From positions 1-64,000 of the forward strand of contig CAZBAV010000009.1 of the NCBI GenBank assembly GCA_964489955.1: a stretch of DNA of 64,000 nt, read 5' to 3'. The stretch is from Leadbetterella sp964489955. Lineage in GTDB: Bacteria > Bacteroidota > Bacteroidia > Cytophagales > Spirosomataceae. Both the position numbers and the translations under genes were made by a program. Under the pieces are notes generated by a model. It searched no databases, was not told where the DNA came from, and saw nothing but the letters and a program-made list of their open reading frames with translations. This document shows positions 36,178-44,751 of this stretch, in pieces (positions within the stretch are counted from its first letter, which is position 1; the number at the start of each line of letters is the position of its first letter).

Positions 36178-39102
36178 ATGATTAAAAATATCTTAACCTT
36201 GGTCATGGTGGTAGCCATCTCGGTTACCAGTTTTGCCCAAAAACACGACTGGAAAGACGGAAGTAGTGCCGGTTTCTCCTATAAGTATGTAACAGGTGAT
36301 CCCACCAACTCCAGATTTTACACTTTAAAGAATGGATTAACCGTAATTCTTAGCCCGACAAACAAAGACCCGAGAGTTCAGGCATATGTGGCGGTTAAGG
36401 CCGGTAGTAAAACAGACCCTGCTACTCACACGGGTTTGGCTCACTATTTAGAGCATATGCTTTTTAAAGGTACTGATAAATATGGGACTTTAGACTGGGA
36501 AAAGGAGAAAGTACAATTAGACAAAATTGATGCTTTGTACGAAAAGTACAATAAAACCAAAGACGAAAACCAAAGGAAGCAAATTTACCAGCAGATAGAT
36601 TCTGTATCTGGTGTGGCCAGTAAACTGGCTATTGCCAATGAATACGACAAGATGATGTCTGCTATGGGTGCTCAAGGTACAAACGCGTGGACTAGTTTTG
36701 AAGAAACAGTTTATACAGATGATGTTCCTTCTAGCTCATTAGATAAATATCTGGCTGTTCAGGGTGAAAGGTTTAGAAATCCAATTTTAAGGATTTTCCA
36801 TACGGAACTAGAAGCGGTTTATGAAGAAAAAAACCGCTCACTAGATAGCGATGGCAGTTTGGTTTTCGAAAGCCTTTTCGAGAATTTGTTCCAAAAACAC
36901 AATTATGGACAGCAAACTACTATAGGTATAGTAGATCACCTTAAAAATCCGTCTTTACTAGAAATCAGAAAGTATTTAAACACCTACTATGTACCTAATA
37001 ATATGGCGGTTATCTTATCTGGAGACTTTAATCCTGATGAGGTAATAGCGAAGGTAGATAAAGCTTTTTCTTATATGAAGAGCAAGCCGGTTCCTAAATA
37101 TAATTTCGAACAAGAAACACCGCTTACCTCTCCAATTGTAAAAGAAATAGTTGGACCAGATGCAGAAAGTATTACCATGGCTTTCAGATTGCCGGGAAAC
37201 AAAGACAAAGATATTCTACTTGCAGATTTAGTTGGACAGATTTTAACCAATGGAAAAGCCGGATTAATTGACCTTAATCTTGTAAAAAAACAAAAACTCT
37301 TAAGGGCATCTGCTTCCAATTTCACTCTAATAGACCACGGTTTGTTATATTTATCTGCATCGCCAACTACAGGACAGACGCTGGAAGAAGTGAAAGAACT
37401 GGTTCTTGGAGAAATTGAGAACTTGAAAAAAGGAAACTTTGACGAAGACTTGCTTGCTTCTATTGTGGCTAACATGAAGAAGTATGAGATCCAGAATGCG
37501 GAATCCTATAGCGGAAGAGCATCTATGCTTGTAGGTGCCTTCACTGCAGATAAAGATTGGAAAAATGAAGTTGCTTATGTTACAGATTTAGGAAAACTTA
37601 AAAAAGCCGATGTAGTGGCCTTTGCTAACAAATATTTTGGAAACAATTATGTAGCCATTCTTAAGAGAAAAGGAGAGCGTAAGGACGGCCAAAAGATTGA
37701 AAAGCCGCAAATTACACCAGTAGAAACCAATGCCGACAAGCAGTCGCCGTTTGTGAAAGCAGTAAACGAAATGCCTAATAACCCTTCTAAGCCAGTTTTC
37801 CTGGATTATGAGAAAGATATCCAGAAGTCTAAAATTGGTAACGCAGAAGTATTGTATGTACAAAATAAGGATAATGATTTATTTACATTAAGATACCGAT
37901 ACAAAATCGGAACCAGAAATGATTTAAAATTATCATTGGCTTCTCAATATCTACAATTCTTGGGAACGAACAGTAAAACAGCCGAAGACATCTCTAAAGC
38001 GTTTTACAAGATTGCGTCTAGTTTCTCTGTCTCTACAGGTGAGGAATATACTACCGTAAAGATAGAAGGCTTACAAGAGCATTTTGAAAAGGCTGTTAAA
38101 TTGTATGAAGATTTAGTATTAAATGCAAAGCCAGACGAAAATGCATTGAAAGCATTGAAGGCTAGAATAAATAAAAGCAGAAACGACTCTAAATTAAACA
38201 AAGGTACAATAATGCAAGGCTTAACAAGTTATGCTATATATGGCCCAAAAAACAAGTTTAATAATACCTTAAAAACTGCAGAAATAGACGCTATAACATC
38301 AGCTGAGCTTATAGAAAAACTTAGAGATCTAAATAATTATGAGCAAACAGTGATTTACTATGGTCCCGCTGCTATAGCTAATTTAACAAGTACGCTTAAA
38401 GGTTTACATACCGTGCCGGCCAAATTTAAGTCGCCAGCATCTGTAACAGCGTTTAAGCAAGTAGAACAGACAAAAAATCAAGTACTGTTTGCTGACTACG
38501 ATATGGTACAATCAGAAACCCGCTGGATTAGAAACACAGAAGTTTATAACCCGCAAAACACTGCAACTATACAAGTCCTTAATAATTATTTTGGAGGTGG
38601 TATGGGTTCTATTATATTCCAAATCATCCGAGAAAGTAAAGCATTGGCATACAGTACGTATGGCGTTTACATACAGCCATCTAAAAAGACTGACGAGTAC
38701 TATATGATGAGTTATGTAGGTAGCCAGGCAGATAAGTTTGAAGAAGGTGTAGCGGCAATGAACGACTTACTAACCACAATGCCAGAATTGTCCGATAACA
38801 TTGCATTTGCAAAAAGCCAAGTTAAGGATGATATCAATACGGAGCGTATTACCAAAGATGATATAATTTATAATTACCTTGAGGCTAAAGAACTGGGTCT
38901 TACGGAAGATATCAGAAAGAAGGTTTACAATGAAGTAGATGGTATAAAACTTAGTGATGTAAAAGCATTCCATGCTAAAAACATCTCTAAAAAGCCATAT
39001 ACCTATGCTATTGTAGCTTCGGAGAAAAACCTATCTTTAGAAAAGATGCAAAAAATTGGAGAAGTTAAAAAACTAACTCTGGAAGAAATCTTCGGATACT
39101 AA
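36178..39102 (+). CDS. M16 family zinc metallopeptidase (two tandem M16 units)
   Basis: 974 residues with a signal peptide (to SFAQ, residue 21). The inverted zinc motif HxxEH is His89-Tyr-Leu-Glu92-His93 in LAHYLEHMLFKG, with a downstream Glu in EAVYEEKNRS as third ligand. A second M16 half (~540-960) lacks HxxEH and keeps RESKALAYSTYG, as usual for inactive C-terminal halves. Such pitrilysin-like enzymes degrade peptides in a closed chamber. The signal peptide places this one in the periplasm. It stands alone and ends in a strong terminator. Confidence 0.93.
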   Translation: MIKNILTLVMVVAISVTSFAQKHDWKDGSSAGFSYKYVTGDPTNSRFYTLKNGLTVILSPTNKDPRVQAYVAVKAGSKTDPATHTGLAHYLEHMLFKGTDKYGTLDWEKEKVQLDKIDALYEKYNKTKDENQRKQIYQQIDSVSGVASKLAIANEYDKMMSAMGAQGTNAWTSFEETVYTDDVPSSSLDKYLAVQGERFRNPILRIFHTELEAVYEEKNRSLDSDGSLVFESLFENLFQKHNYGQQTTIGIVDHLKNPSLLEIRKYLNTYYVPNNMAVILSGDFNPDEVIAKVDKAFSYMKSKPVPKYNFEQETPLTSPIVKEIVGPDAESITMAFRLPGNKDKDILLADLVGQILTNGKAGLIDLNLVKKQKLLRASASNFTLIDHGLLYLSASPTTGQTLEEVKELVLGEIENLKKGNFDEDLLASIVANMKKYEIQNAESYSGRASMLVGAFTADKDWKNEVAYVTDLGKLKKADVVAFANKYFGNNYVAILKRKGERKDGQKIEKPQITPVETNADKQSPFVKAVNEMPNNPSKPVFLDYEKDIQKSKIGNAEVLYVQNKDNDLFTLRYRYKIGTRNDLKLSLASQYLQFLGTNSKTAEDISKAFYKIASSFSVSTGEEYTTVKIEGLQEHFEKAVKLYEDLVLNAKPDENALKALKARINKSRNDSKLNKGTIMQGLTSYAIYGPKNKFNNTLKTAEIDAITSAELIEKLRDLNNYEQTVIYYGPAAIANLTSTLKGLHTVPAKFKSPASVTAFKQVEQTKNQVLFADYDMVQSETRWIRNTEVYNPQNTATIQVLNNYFGGGMGSIIFQIIRESKALAYSTYGVYIQPSKKTDEYYMMSYVGSQADKFEEGVAAMNDLLTTMPELSDNIAFAKSQVKDDINTERITKDDIIYNYLEAKELGLTEDIRKKVYNEVDGIKLSDVKAFHAKNISKKPYTYAIVASEKNLSLEKMQKIGEVKKLTLEEIFGY

Positions 39103-39121
39103 GAAATGTATTTTAAGAAAA

Positions 39122-39153
39122 ATAGACTGTCCAAAAGGACAGTCTATTTTTTT
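39122..39153 (+). terminator. Rho-independent terminator of the M16 peptidase gene
   Basis: ATAGACTGTCC and GGACAGTCTAT form a perfect 11-bp stem around AAAA, followed by a 7-base T-run. It starts 20 bp after the stop codon. Confidence 0.95.
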
Positions 39154-39276
39154 GTTTAAAAGATCTCTTTTTTGGCATACCAAAGCTCCTTTAAAACTAA
39201 TATTTTCTTCCCTTACAGTCTCTGAAATCGATATTAAAGGAATGCGTAAAGATGAGCTAGAAAATATGATGATACA

Positions 39277-39317
39277 TAAAAAAATGGGGTACTTGACTAA
39301 TATCAAGCACCCCATTT
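39277..39317 (-). terminator. Rho-independent terminator of the coiled-coil lipoprotein gene
   Basis: On the minus strand AAATGGGGTGCTTGA pairs with TCAAGTACCCCATTT (one G-T pair) around a 6-nt loop and is followed by a T-run. It begins 15 bp after the stop codon at 39332. Confidence 0.9.
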
Positions 39318-39331
39318 CTTGGATTGAAAAA

Positions 39332-39745
39332 TTACTTAATCTCTTCCTTAACTTTTTTCACATCTTCTTTGATGTCTTCTTTAATATCTTTTACGCCACT
39401 TTTAATGTCATCTTTGATATTTTTAGCTCCTTCTTTAATCTTTTCGCTTACTGACTTGATTTTTTCCTGAATCTCATCTTTTTTTGTTTTCAACTCGGCT
39501 TTCTGCTCTTTAGTAGCCGTTTTTATCTTCTCGTCCAAATCCTTCAATTCTTTCTCAAGATTCTCTTTCTCCAAAGCCAAATCAGCAGCGATGTCTTCTT
39601 TTGCCTCATTTAAGTCTTCTTTCGCAGCTTCTAAGTCCTCCTGAAGTTCAAGTTTAGCTTCTTCTAAATCACCTGTATTTTCTTGCCTATACGTGCAAGC
39701 TGCTAGTGCTACAACTAGAGTAATTGCCAAAAATTTGATTTTCAT
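39332..39745 (-). CDS. Lys/Glu-rich coiled-coil lipoprotein
   Basis: 137 residues with a lipobox (VVALAAC). The mature chain is almost wholly charged helix rich in Lys, Glu, Asp and Ala, with repeats such as EAKEDLNEAKEDIAADL, IKDDIKSGVKDIKEDIKED. This recalls amphipathic, late-embryogenesis-like 11-residue helices. No enzyme motif is present. I infer a periplasmic or outer-membrane-linked stress or spacer lipoprotein. The product is clearly a gene because it has a signal, lipobox and a good terminator. Confidence 0.75.
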   Translation of the reverse strand: MKIKFLAITLVVALAACTYRQENTGDLEEAKLELQEDLEAAKEDLNEAKEDIAADLALEKENLEKELKDLDEKIKTATKEQKAELKTKKDEIQEKIKSVSEKIKEGAKNIKDDIKSGVKDIKEDIKEDVKKVKEEIK

Positions 39746-40084
39746 ATTTGTGTTTGTTTTGTTTTAGTACAGCAATAAAACGACACAAAATCTAAATATT
39801 ATACTTGACATCATAATTTTAAGAAAATTTTAAGAAACAGGGAAGAATAGACATTCTTATATAGCTAACAGCGTTAAAACTATATAAACAGAAGAAAGAA
39901 TACATTTATTCTTAAAAAAAACTTAAAAAGTAATTTTAATTTGCCAGTAGCATGTAATTTAATTTATACAAGTATTACACGAAACTTTCTGGTACTCTAT
40001 CAGGAAAACAATGACTGAAAAATGCAGTACATAACTGACAAGCGTAGAAAAGGAGATTGCTAAGAAGAAAACTTTTGAAGAAGG
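39746..40084. other. Intergenic region
   Basis: About 340 bp, AT-rich. It should hold the promoter of the coiled-coil lipoprotein. No further gene, RNA or clear box was seen. Confidence 0.5.
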
Positions 40085-40108
40085 TTTCGGGGAGGTTTCT
40101 CCCCGAAA
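40085..40108 (-). terminator. Hairpin after the S9 peptidase gene
   Basis: TTTCGGGGAG and CTCCCCGAAA form a perfect 10-bp stem with a 4-nt loop, 8 bp after the S9 stop codon. The downstream minus-strand sequence is C/T-rich rather than a pure T-run. Confidence 0.7.
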
Positions 40109-40115
40109 ACCGTTT

Positions 40116-42356
40116 TTATTTTCCACTAGTATTTATATGACCTTCCCACTCTGGAGGATCTACACCCAAAAGATGTTTAATGAAAAAATCGCGTCTACGG
40201 TGCTCACCATAATCTCCACCTAATGAATGTCCCATTCCGGGTACGAAGAGTAAATCAACCCATTTTCCAGCTTTGATGATAGCATTTACCAGCTGAAAAG
40301 TAGACGATGGATCTACATTATCATCCAATTCACCTAAAATCAAAAGCATTTTCCCTTGAATTTTATGGCCATGCGTTACATTGGAAGACTCCTCATACTG
40401 CTTACCAATCGGGTAGCCCATCCACTGCTCATTCCACCAGATTTTATCCATGCGGTTATCATGGCATCCCGAAGACGAAACGGCTACCTTATAAAAATCA
40501 GGATGGTGAAGTAATGCTCCAGCTGAACTTTGACCGCCTGCAGAATTCCCAAAAATACCTATACGACTCAAGTCCATATAGGGGTATTTTGCAGCAGCAG
40601 CTTGTATCCACTTTATCCTGTCAGGGAAGCCACTATCTTTCAGGTTTTGCCAGCAAACATCATGAAATGCCTTTGACCGGTTAGAAGTCCCCATGCCATC
40701 TATCTGCACTACAATAAATCCCAACTCTACCAATTGGTGTAAATCTCCACGAGAATCCGTTACGAAATTTTTCGGCACAAACGAGTCGTGAGGTCCCGCG
40801 TAAATGTATTCAATCACCGGATATTTTTTGTTTGGGTCAAAATTCGATGGGCGAATAATCATACCCCAAATATCTGTGACACCATCACGTCCTTTAGCTG
40901 TGAACACTTCTGGGAGTTTCCATCCTGTAGCCAATAAATCTTTGGTGTCTGCTTGTTCAAGCTCTGCAATAACCTTACCGTCTGCAGTATTCCTAAGAAC
41001 CGTTTTAGAAGGCTGATCTAACCGGCCATACGTATCTACAAAATAACTATAATCGGGAGAAAAAACAGTTTTATGATTGCCATTCTCCGTCGTTAGCTCT
41101 CGGAAGTCTGAGCCATCAAATTTTACACTATAATAATGGGTGAAATATGGGTCTTGTCCAGCATTCTTCCCACTTCCTTCAAAAAGAATTCTGCGGTTTT
41201 GTTCGTCTACTTTCAAGACTTTTCTAACCACCCAATTGCCCTTTGTAATCTGATTTTTCACTTTTCCTGTTTGTCCATCGTACAGGTAAAGGTGATTCCA
41301 TCCGTCACGTTCAGACATCCAAATAATTTCGTTTCCATCTGCCGTATCAAACCGAAACTTCTTACCGCTGTAATGAAAAAACGTTTGATACTTTTCAGTA
41401 ATTAACTCCGTAGCTTTCCCTGACACTGCATCTACAGAGACTACAGAATACCCTTGATGCCCACGCGGATTAAACTCAAACGTAAACGCACGGCTATCTT
41501 TCCGCCAAACAGGATTGGAAACGCTGTATTGATTCTCAATTAAAACAGATGGAACAGAAACCTGCGATTTCTTTTTTACACTAAACAAAGTCGGTGTTTT
41601 CTGAGGTAAAGCATCCCCTGGTTTCACATAATCTCGTGTATGAATTTTGGGTTGCAACTGACTCTCTGGCGAAGATTCAATCAAGGTCAATTGGCGAACT
41701 TCGGTAGGCCTAATTTTATTTACCGCCAAATGCTCCGAGTTGGGAGACCAAACCATATAGGCAGAATAATACTCTCCCGGAGAGCCGTCAAAACTCAAAG
41801 CAAATTCCTCCTTTGGCTTTTCCGTAGGATATATATATACATTGTGATTCTTTATGTATGCAGTCCATTTCTTGTCCGGAGAAACCACAGGTCTACCCTC
41901 TCTCTCGTCAAACCTCCGTCCCCAATAACCTCCACTTCTTTCGTCTCGCTTTTCCTCTCCTAAACTCGTAAGTTTATCTTTTTCGAACTCCCATTTCTTG
42001 CCAAATGCCGTAAATTCTAATTTACCATCCGCATATTTTGCATTACCTAGTGGAAGACTATTAAAATCAATTACCTCATCTGTTTGCTTGCCTAGTTCTT
42101 TTGATAATTTTTTCGAATCAAAGGCTAACTTTTTCTTACCTGTTTCACTTTCTACAGTGTAATATTTCTCTCCTTCTTTGGTTTGTACATTATAAAAAAA
42201 AGACCTGTTGTCATCTGCCCAAATCACTCGTTTAGGTTCATTGTAAACCTTATTTTGTGTTACGTCTTTTATTTTGTGGGCTCTCTGGTAATCTTCTTGC
42301 GTACCTTGGGCAAACAATCCAAAACTTAATAGACAGAATAATCCTGCGAGTTTCAT
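40116..42356 (-). CDS. Prolyl oligopeptidase family S9 peptidase (DPP IV type)
   Basis: 746 residues with a signal peptide (to LFAQ, residue 17). An N-terminal beta-propeller (~50-500, DPPIV_N type) precedes an alpha/beta hydrolase domain. The triad is Ser605 in GIFGNSAGGQ, then Asp in LGELDDNVDP and His in GMGHSLGG. The enzyme removes dipeptides or short peptides from peptide N-termini in the periplasm. The Ser motif GNSAGG differs slightly from the usual GWSYGG of classic DPP IV, as in several Bacteroidota relatives. It starts 99 bp after the TolC-like gene and probably has its own promoter. Confidence 0.92.
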   Translation of the reverse strand: MKLAGLFCLLSFGLFAQGTQEDYQRAHKIKDVTQNKVYNEPKRVIWADDNRSFFYNVQTKEGEKYYTVESETGKKKLAFDSKKLSKELGKQTDEVIDFNSLPLGNAKYADGKLEFTAFGKKWEFEKDKLTSLGEEKRDERSGGYWGRRFDEREGRPVVSPDKKWTAYIKNHNVYIYPTEKPKEEFALSFDGSPGEYYSAYMVWSPNSEHLAVNKIRPTEVRQLTLIESSPESQLQPKIHTRDYVKPGDALPQKTPTLFSVKKKSQVSVPSVLIENQYSVSNPVWRKDSRAFTFEFNPRGHQGYSVVSVDAVSGKATELITEKYQTFFHYSGKKFRFDTADGNEIIWMSERDGWNHLYLYDGQTGKVKNQITKGNWVVRKVLKVDEQNRRILFEGSGKNAGQDPYFTHYYSVKFDGSDFRELTTENGNHKTVFSPDYSYFVDTYGRLDQPSKTVLRNTADGKVIAELEQADTKDLLATGWKLPEVFTAKGRDGVTDIWGMIIRPSNFDPNKKYPVIEYIYAGPHDSFVPKNFVTDSRGDLHQLVELGFIVVQIDGMGTSNRSKAFHDVCWQNLKDSGFPDRIKWIQAAAAKYPYMDLSRIGIFGNSAGGQSSAGALLHHPDFYKVAVSSSGCHDNRMDKIWWNEQWMGYPIGKQYEESSNVTHGHKIQGKMLLILGELDDNVDPSSTFQLVNAIIKAGKWVDLLFVPGMGHSLGGDYGEHRRRDFFIKHLLGVDPPEWEGHINTSGK

Positions 42357-42455
42357 ACTTTGGTTAGGTTATTTTACACCTAAAATAAAGGATTACCCGA
42401 AAAGAAACTCACAAAAATCAAAATATGTATAGGATAGGTTAAAAAACTGTAGCGG

Positions 42456-43865
42456 TTAATACCAGACCTCTCCTCCCCTATAGAAATCTAGTACTTTAGC
42501 ACGTAAAACGGCATCGTACCGTGCTGTAACCAAACTTATATGAGCACGATTTAGATTATTTTTTATGGTAATATACTCCACAGAATTAATGACACCTTCG
42601 TTAAAACGTATTTGGGCTGCATTAAAAGATGCATCCATGGCCTCCACTTGTTCAGCCAAAAAATCCAAACGTTCTACAGCAGATTTTAAGGCTATATGGG
42701 CTTCATTTATAGCTCGCTCCAATTGTAACTTATTGTTTTGAGACTCTGCCTCCGCAGATTTAAGTCTAATTTGAGCTGTTTTCACGGCATTTCTTCTTTC
42801 TAAACCTCCAAAAATAGGAATGCTTAAGCTTAAACCGAAAGAGGACCCAAAGTTACCACGCAACTGCTGAGAGTAAGGTATCATTTCGGATGAATACGAA
42901 TTAACTAGCCTGTTCACCGGATAATTAGCTCCATTCATAGTCACAAAGTCTGTGGAAGCAACCGTACTGCTATTCAACAAGGTATTTAATTTGGCTGCAC
43001 TAGAGAATGTTGTATTTAAGCCCAAATCAAAACGCAAAGTTGGCAAAAGTTGGCCTTTGGCCACATCAATGGCTTTGCCAGCACTTAATACCCTTAATTC
43101 TGCTGCTTTTATCTGTGCGAAATCACTTAAGGCATCCTCCAAAACTTCACTGGCAGGGCTCATTAGCTTCTGTGAAATTTCTGTATCAATTTCTTTAACT
43201 CTGAGAGACATATCAAAAGGCAGACCCATAAGATTACAAAGAACAGCTTTGGCATTTTCCAGAGCCGCTTCGGCTTGCACAGCGGATACTTTTTCACCAG
43301 CCCACTGTCCTTTCATATCCGTAAGCTGATAAGGCGGAATCCCCCCATCTTTATCAATAATCTGTAAACGCTCCACTTGTTGACGACTCACCTCGGCTTG
43401 CTCTTTTGACTGTTTAAGTACTTCTTCACTGGTCAAAACCTGTAGATAAGCCAATATTACGTTAATGGTCAGTTGGTCTTTGGCTTGTCGAAAATCCATT
43501 TGCGATGCCTGAAAATCAAGTTTCGTTTGGCTCTCGAGATTCCGTAAGGCACCTCCATTGAACAATACCACCCCTGAGTTTATCCCATAATTTCCATAAC
43601 TTATACGGTTATCTACATACGAGTTACTAAAGGGATCTATGCTTCTACCTTGGTTTATACCATGCCCAATGTTTCCACTTACTCTGGGGTAGCGGTTTAA
43701 GCGTGCTTGTTGGTGCCGAACCTCGCTTTCCTGCATATTGGCATCGCCTTGCAGTACCGAGGGGTTGTTCTTTACAGCAGTTTCAATGCATTGTTGTAAA
43801 GAGTACGTATTCTGAGCAAATGACCCGAACGAACTTAGTGTTAATAATAGTAATAGCTTTTTCAT
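42456..43865 (-). CDS. TolC-family outer-membrane efflux protein
   Basis: The ATG at 43865 is preferred, giving 469 residues with signal peptide MKKLLLLLTLSSFGSFAQ. The longer frame from 43958 only reads through the heptad repeat and the end of the ATPase gene. Two outer-membrane-efflux repeats of long amphipathic helices are seen (~20-215 and ~240-460), with SYGNYGINSG and NLNRAHISLVTARY patterns. Three copies form a tunnel that docks on a HlyD-type adaptor. It is the last gene of the ABC array and supplies the outer-membrane exit. Confidence 0.9.
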   Translation of the reverse strand: MKKLLLLLTLSSFGSFAQNTYSLQQCIETAVKNNPSVLQGDANMQESEVRHQQARLNRYPRVSGNIGHGINQGRSIDPFSNSYVDNRISYGNYGINSGVVLFNGGALRNLESQTKLDFQASQMDFRQAKDQLTINVILAYLQVLTSEEVLKQSKEQAEVSRQQVERLQIIDKDGGIPPYQLTDMKGQWAGEKVSAVQAEAALENAKAVLCNLMGLPFDMSLRVKEIDTEISQKLMSPASEVLEDALSDFAQIKAAELRVLSAGKAIDVAKGQLLPTLRFDLGLNTTFSSAAKLNTLLNSSTVASTDFVTMNGANYPVNRLVNSYSSEMIPYSQQLRGNFGSSFGLSLSIPIFGGLERRNAVKTAQIRLKSAEAESQNNKLQLERAINEAHIALKSAVERLDFLAEQVEAMDASFNAAQIRFNEGVINSVEYITIKNNLNRAHISLVTARYDAVLRAKVLDFYRGGEVWY

Positions 43866-43875
43866 GTGTTTAGAT

Positions 43876-43931
43876 ATGAGCTTTGAGTAATGAGCTATGA
43901 GTAATGAATGATGAGTGATAAGTAATGAACG
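43876..43931. repeat. Heptad array, spacer between TolC and ATPase genes
   Basis: Eight consecutive 7-bp units of the type ATGAGCT / ATGAGTA with no phase break. The TolC start codon lies just to the left. Confidence 0.85.
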
Positions 43932-43947
43932 ATACCTTAGCTCACTT

Positions 43948-44610
43948 TCAATTCTCAATTCTCCCGTCTAATAAGTTAATAATTCTAGTGCCGTAACCTG
44001 CGTTTTTCTCGCTGTGTGTAACCTGGATAATGGTCACCCCTTCTTGGTTAAGTTCCTTGAATAAGTCCATTATTTCTTCGCCCTGTTTGCTGTTTAGGTT
44101 ACCGGTGGGTTCATCGGCTAGAAGAAGTCTAGGCTTAGCAATTAGAGCACGTGCTATACCCACTAGTTGTTGTTGTCCTCCGGATAGTTGAGATGGGAAA
44201 AGATCCTTCTTACCCACAATATTGAAGCGGTCAAGAATGTCTGCCACCATAGCTTTTCGGTCGCTACTCTTCACATCTTGGTAGAGCAAAGGCGTTTCGA
44301 TGTTTTCGTAAACTGTCAGTTCATCTATCAGGTGATATGCTTGAAAAACATATCCGATATGCTCCTTAAAAAGAGCCGATCGCTGTTTTTCTTTCAAGCT
44401 TCCTACATCATTTCCCAGAAAATCATACTCGCCTTCATTAAAACCATCAAGCATTCCTATTACATTTAGCAAAGTTGATTTTCCGGATCCCGAAGGCCCC
44501 ATAATGGAGATAAATTCTCCTTCTTTTACGGTCAAATCTATACTTTTCAACAGAAATACACGGCTACTGCCGTTATTAACCCACTTAAATATGTTTTTTA
44601 ATTCTATCAT
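43948..44610 (-). CDS. ABC transporter ATPase (MacB/LolD type)
   Basis: 220 residues: Walker A GPSGSGKST, signature LSGGQQQ, Walker B LLLADEPTGNL, with a switch His in VTHSE. It belongs to the LolD/FtsE/MacB group that powers FtsX-type permeases. After the signature it has LVGIARAL rather than the usual RVAIARAL. The gene lies between the TolC gene and five permease genes. Its stop codon falls inside the heptad-repeat spacer. It probably serves one or more of the adjacent permeases, none of which carries its own ATPase domain. Confidence 0.93.
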   Translation of the reverse strand: MIELKNIFKWVNNGSSRVFLLKSIDLTVKEGEFISIMGPSGSGKSTLLNVIGMLDGFNEGEYDFLGNDVGSLKEKQRSALFKEHIGYVFQAYHLIDELTVYENIETPLLYQDVKSSDRKAMVADILDRFNIVGKKDLFPSQLSGGQQQLVGIARALIAKPRLLLADEPTGNLNSKQGEEIMDLFKELNQEGVTIIQVTHSEKNAGYGTRIINLLDGRIEN

Positions 44611-44626
44611 TGTTTTATTGTTTTGG

Positions 44627-44751
44627 AGCTGTCAGCTATCAGCCTTCAGCTATTAGATATAAGATATGAGATTTCAGCTATCAGTTTTGGTTTAAGTAAC
44701 TCTCCTTATTGTTCTCTTCTTACCGCTGAAAGCTGACTTCTGAAGGCTAAT
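44627..44751. repeat. Heptad array with inverted end, spacer B
   Basis: Eight AGCTATC-like units at 44627-44682 and four reverse-complement units (CGCTGAA, AGCTGAC, TTCTGAA, GGCTAAT) at 44724-44751, bracketing ~40 bp. The right end abuts the permease stop codon. Confidence 0.85.

Noticed and set aside
43866..43958. N-terminal extension of the TolC gene to 43958
   Set aside because: The extra residues only translate the heptad repeat and the end of the ATPase gene. A normal signal peptide starts at 43865.
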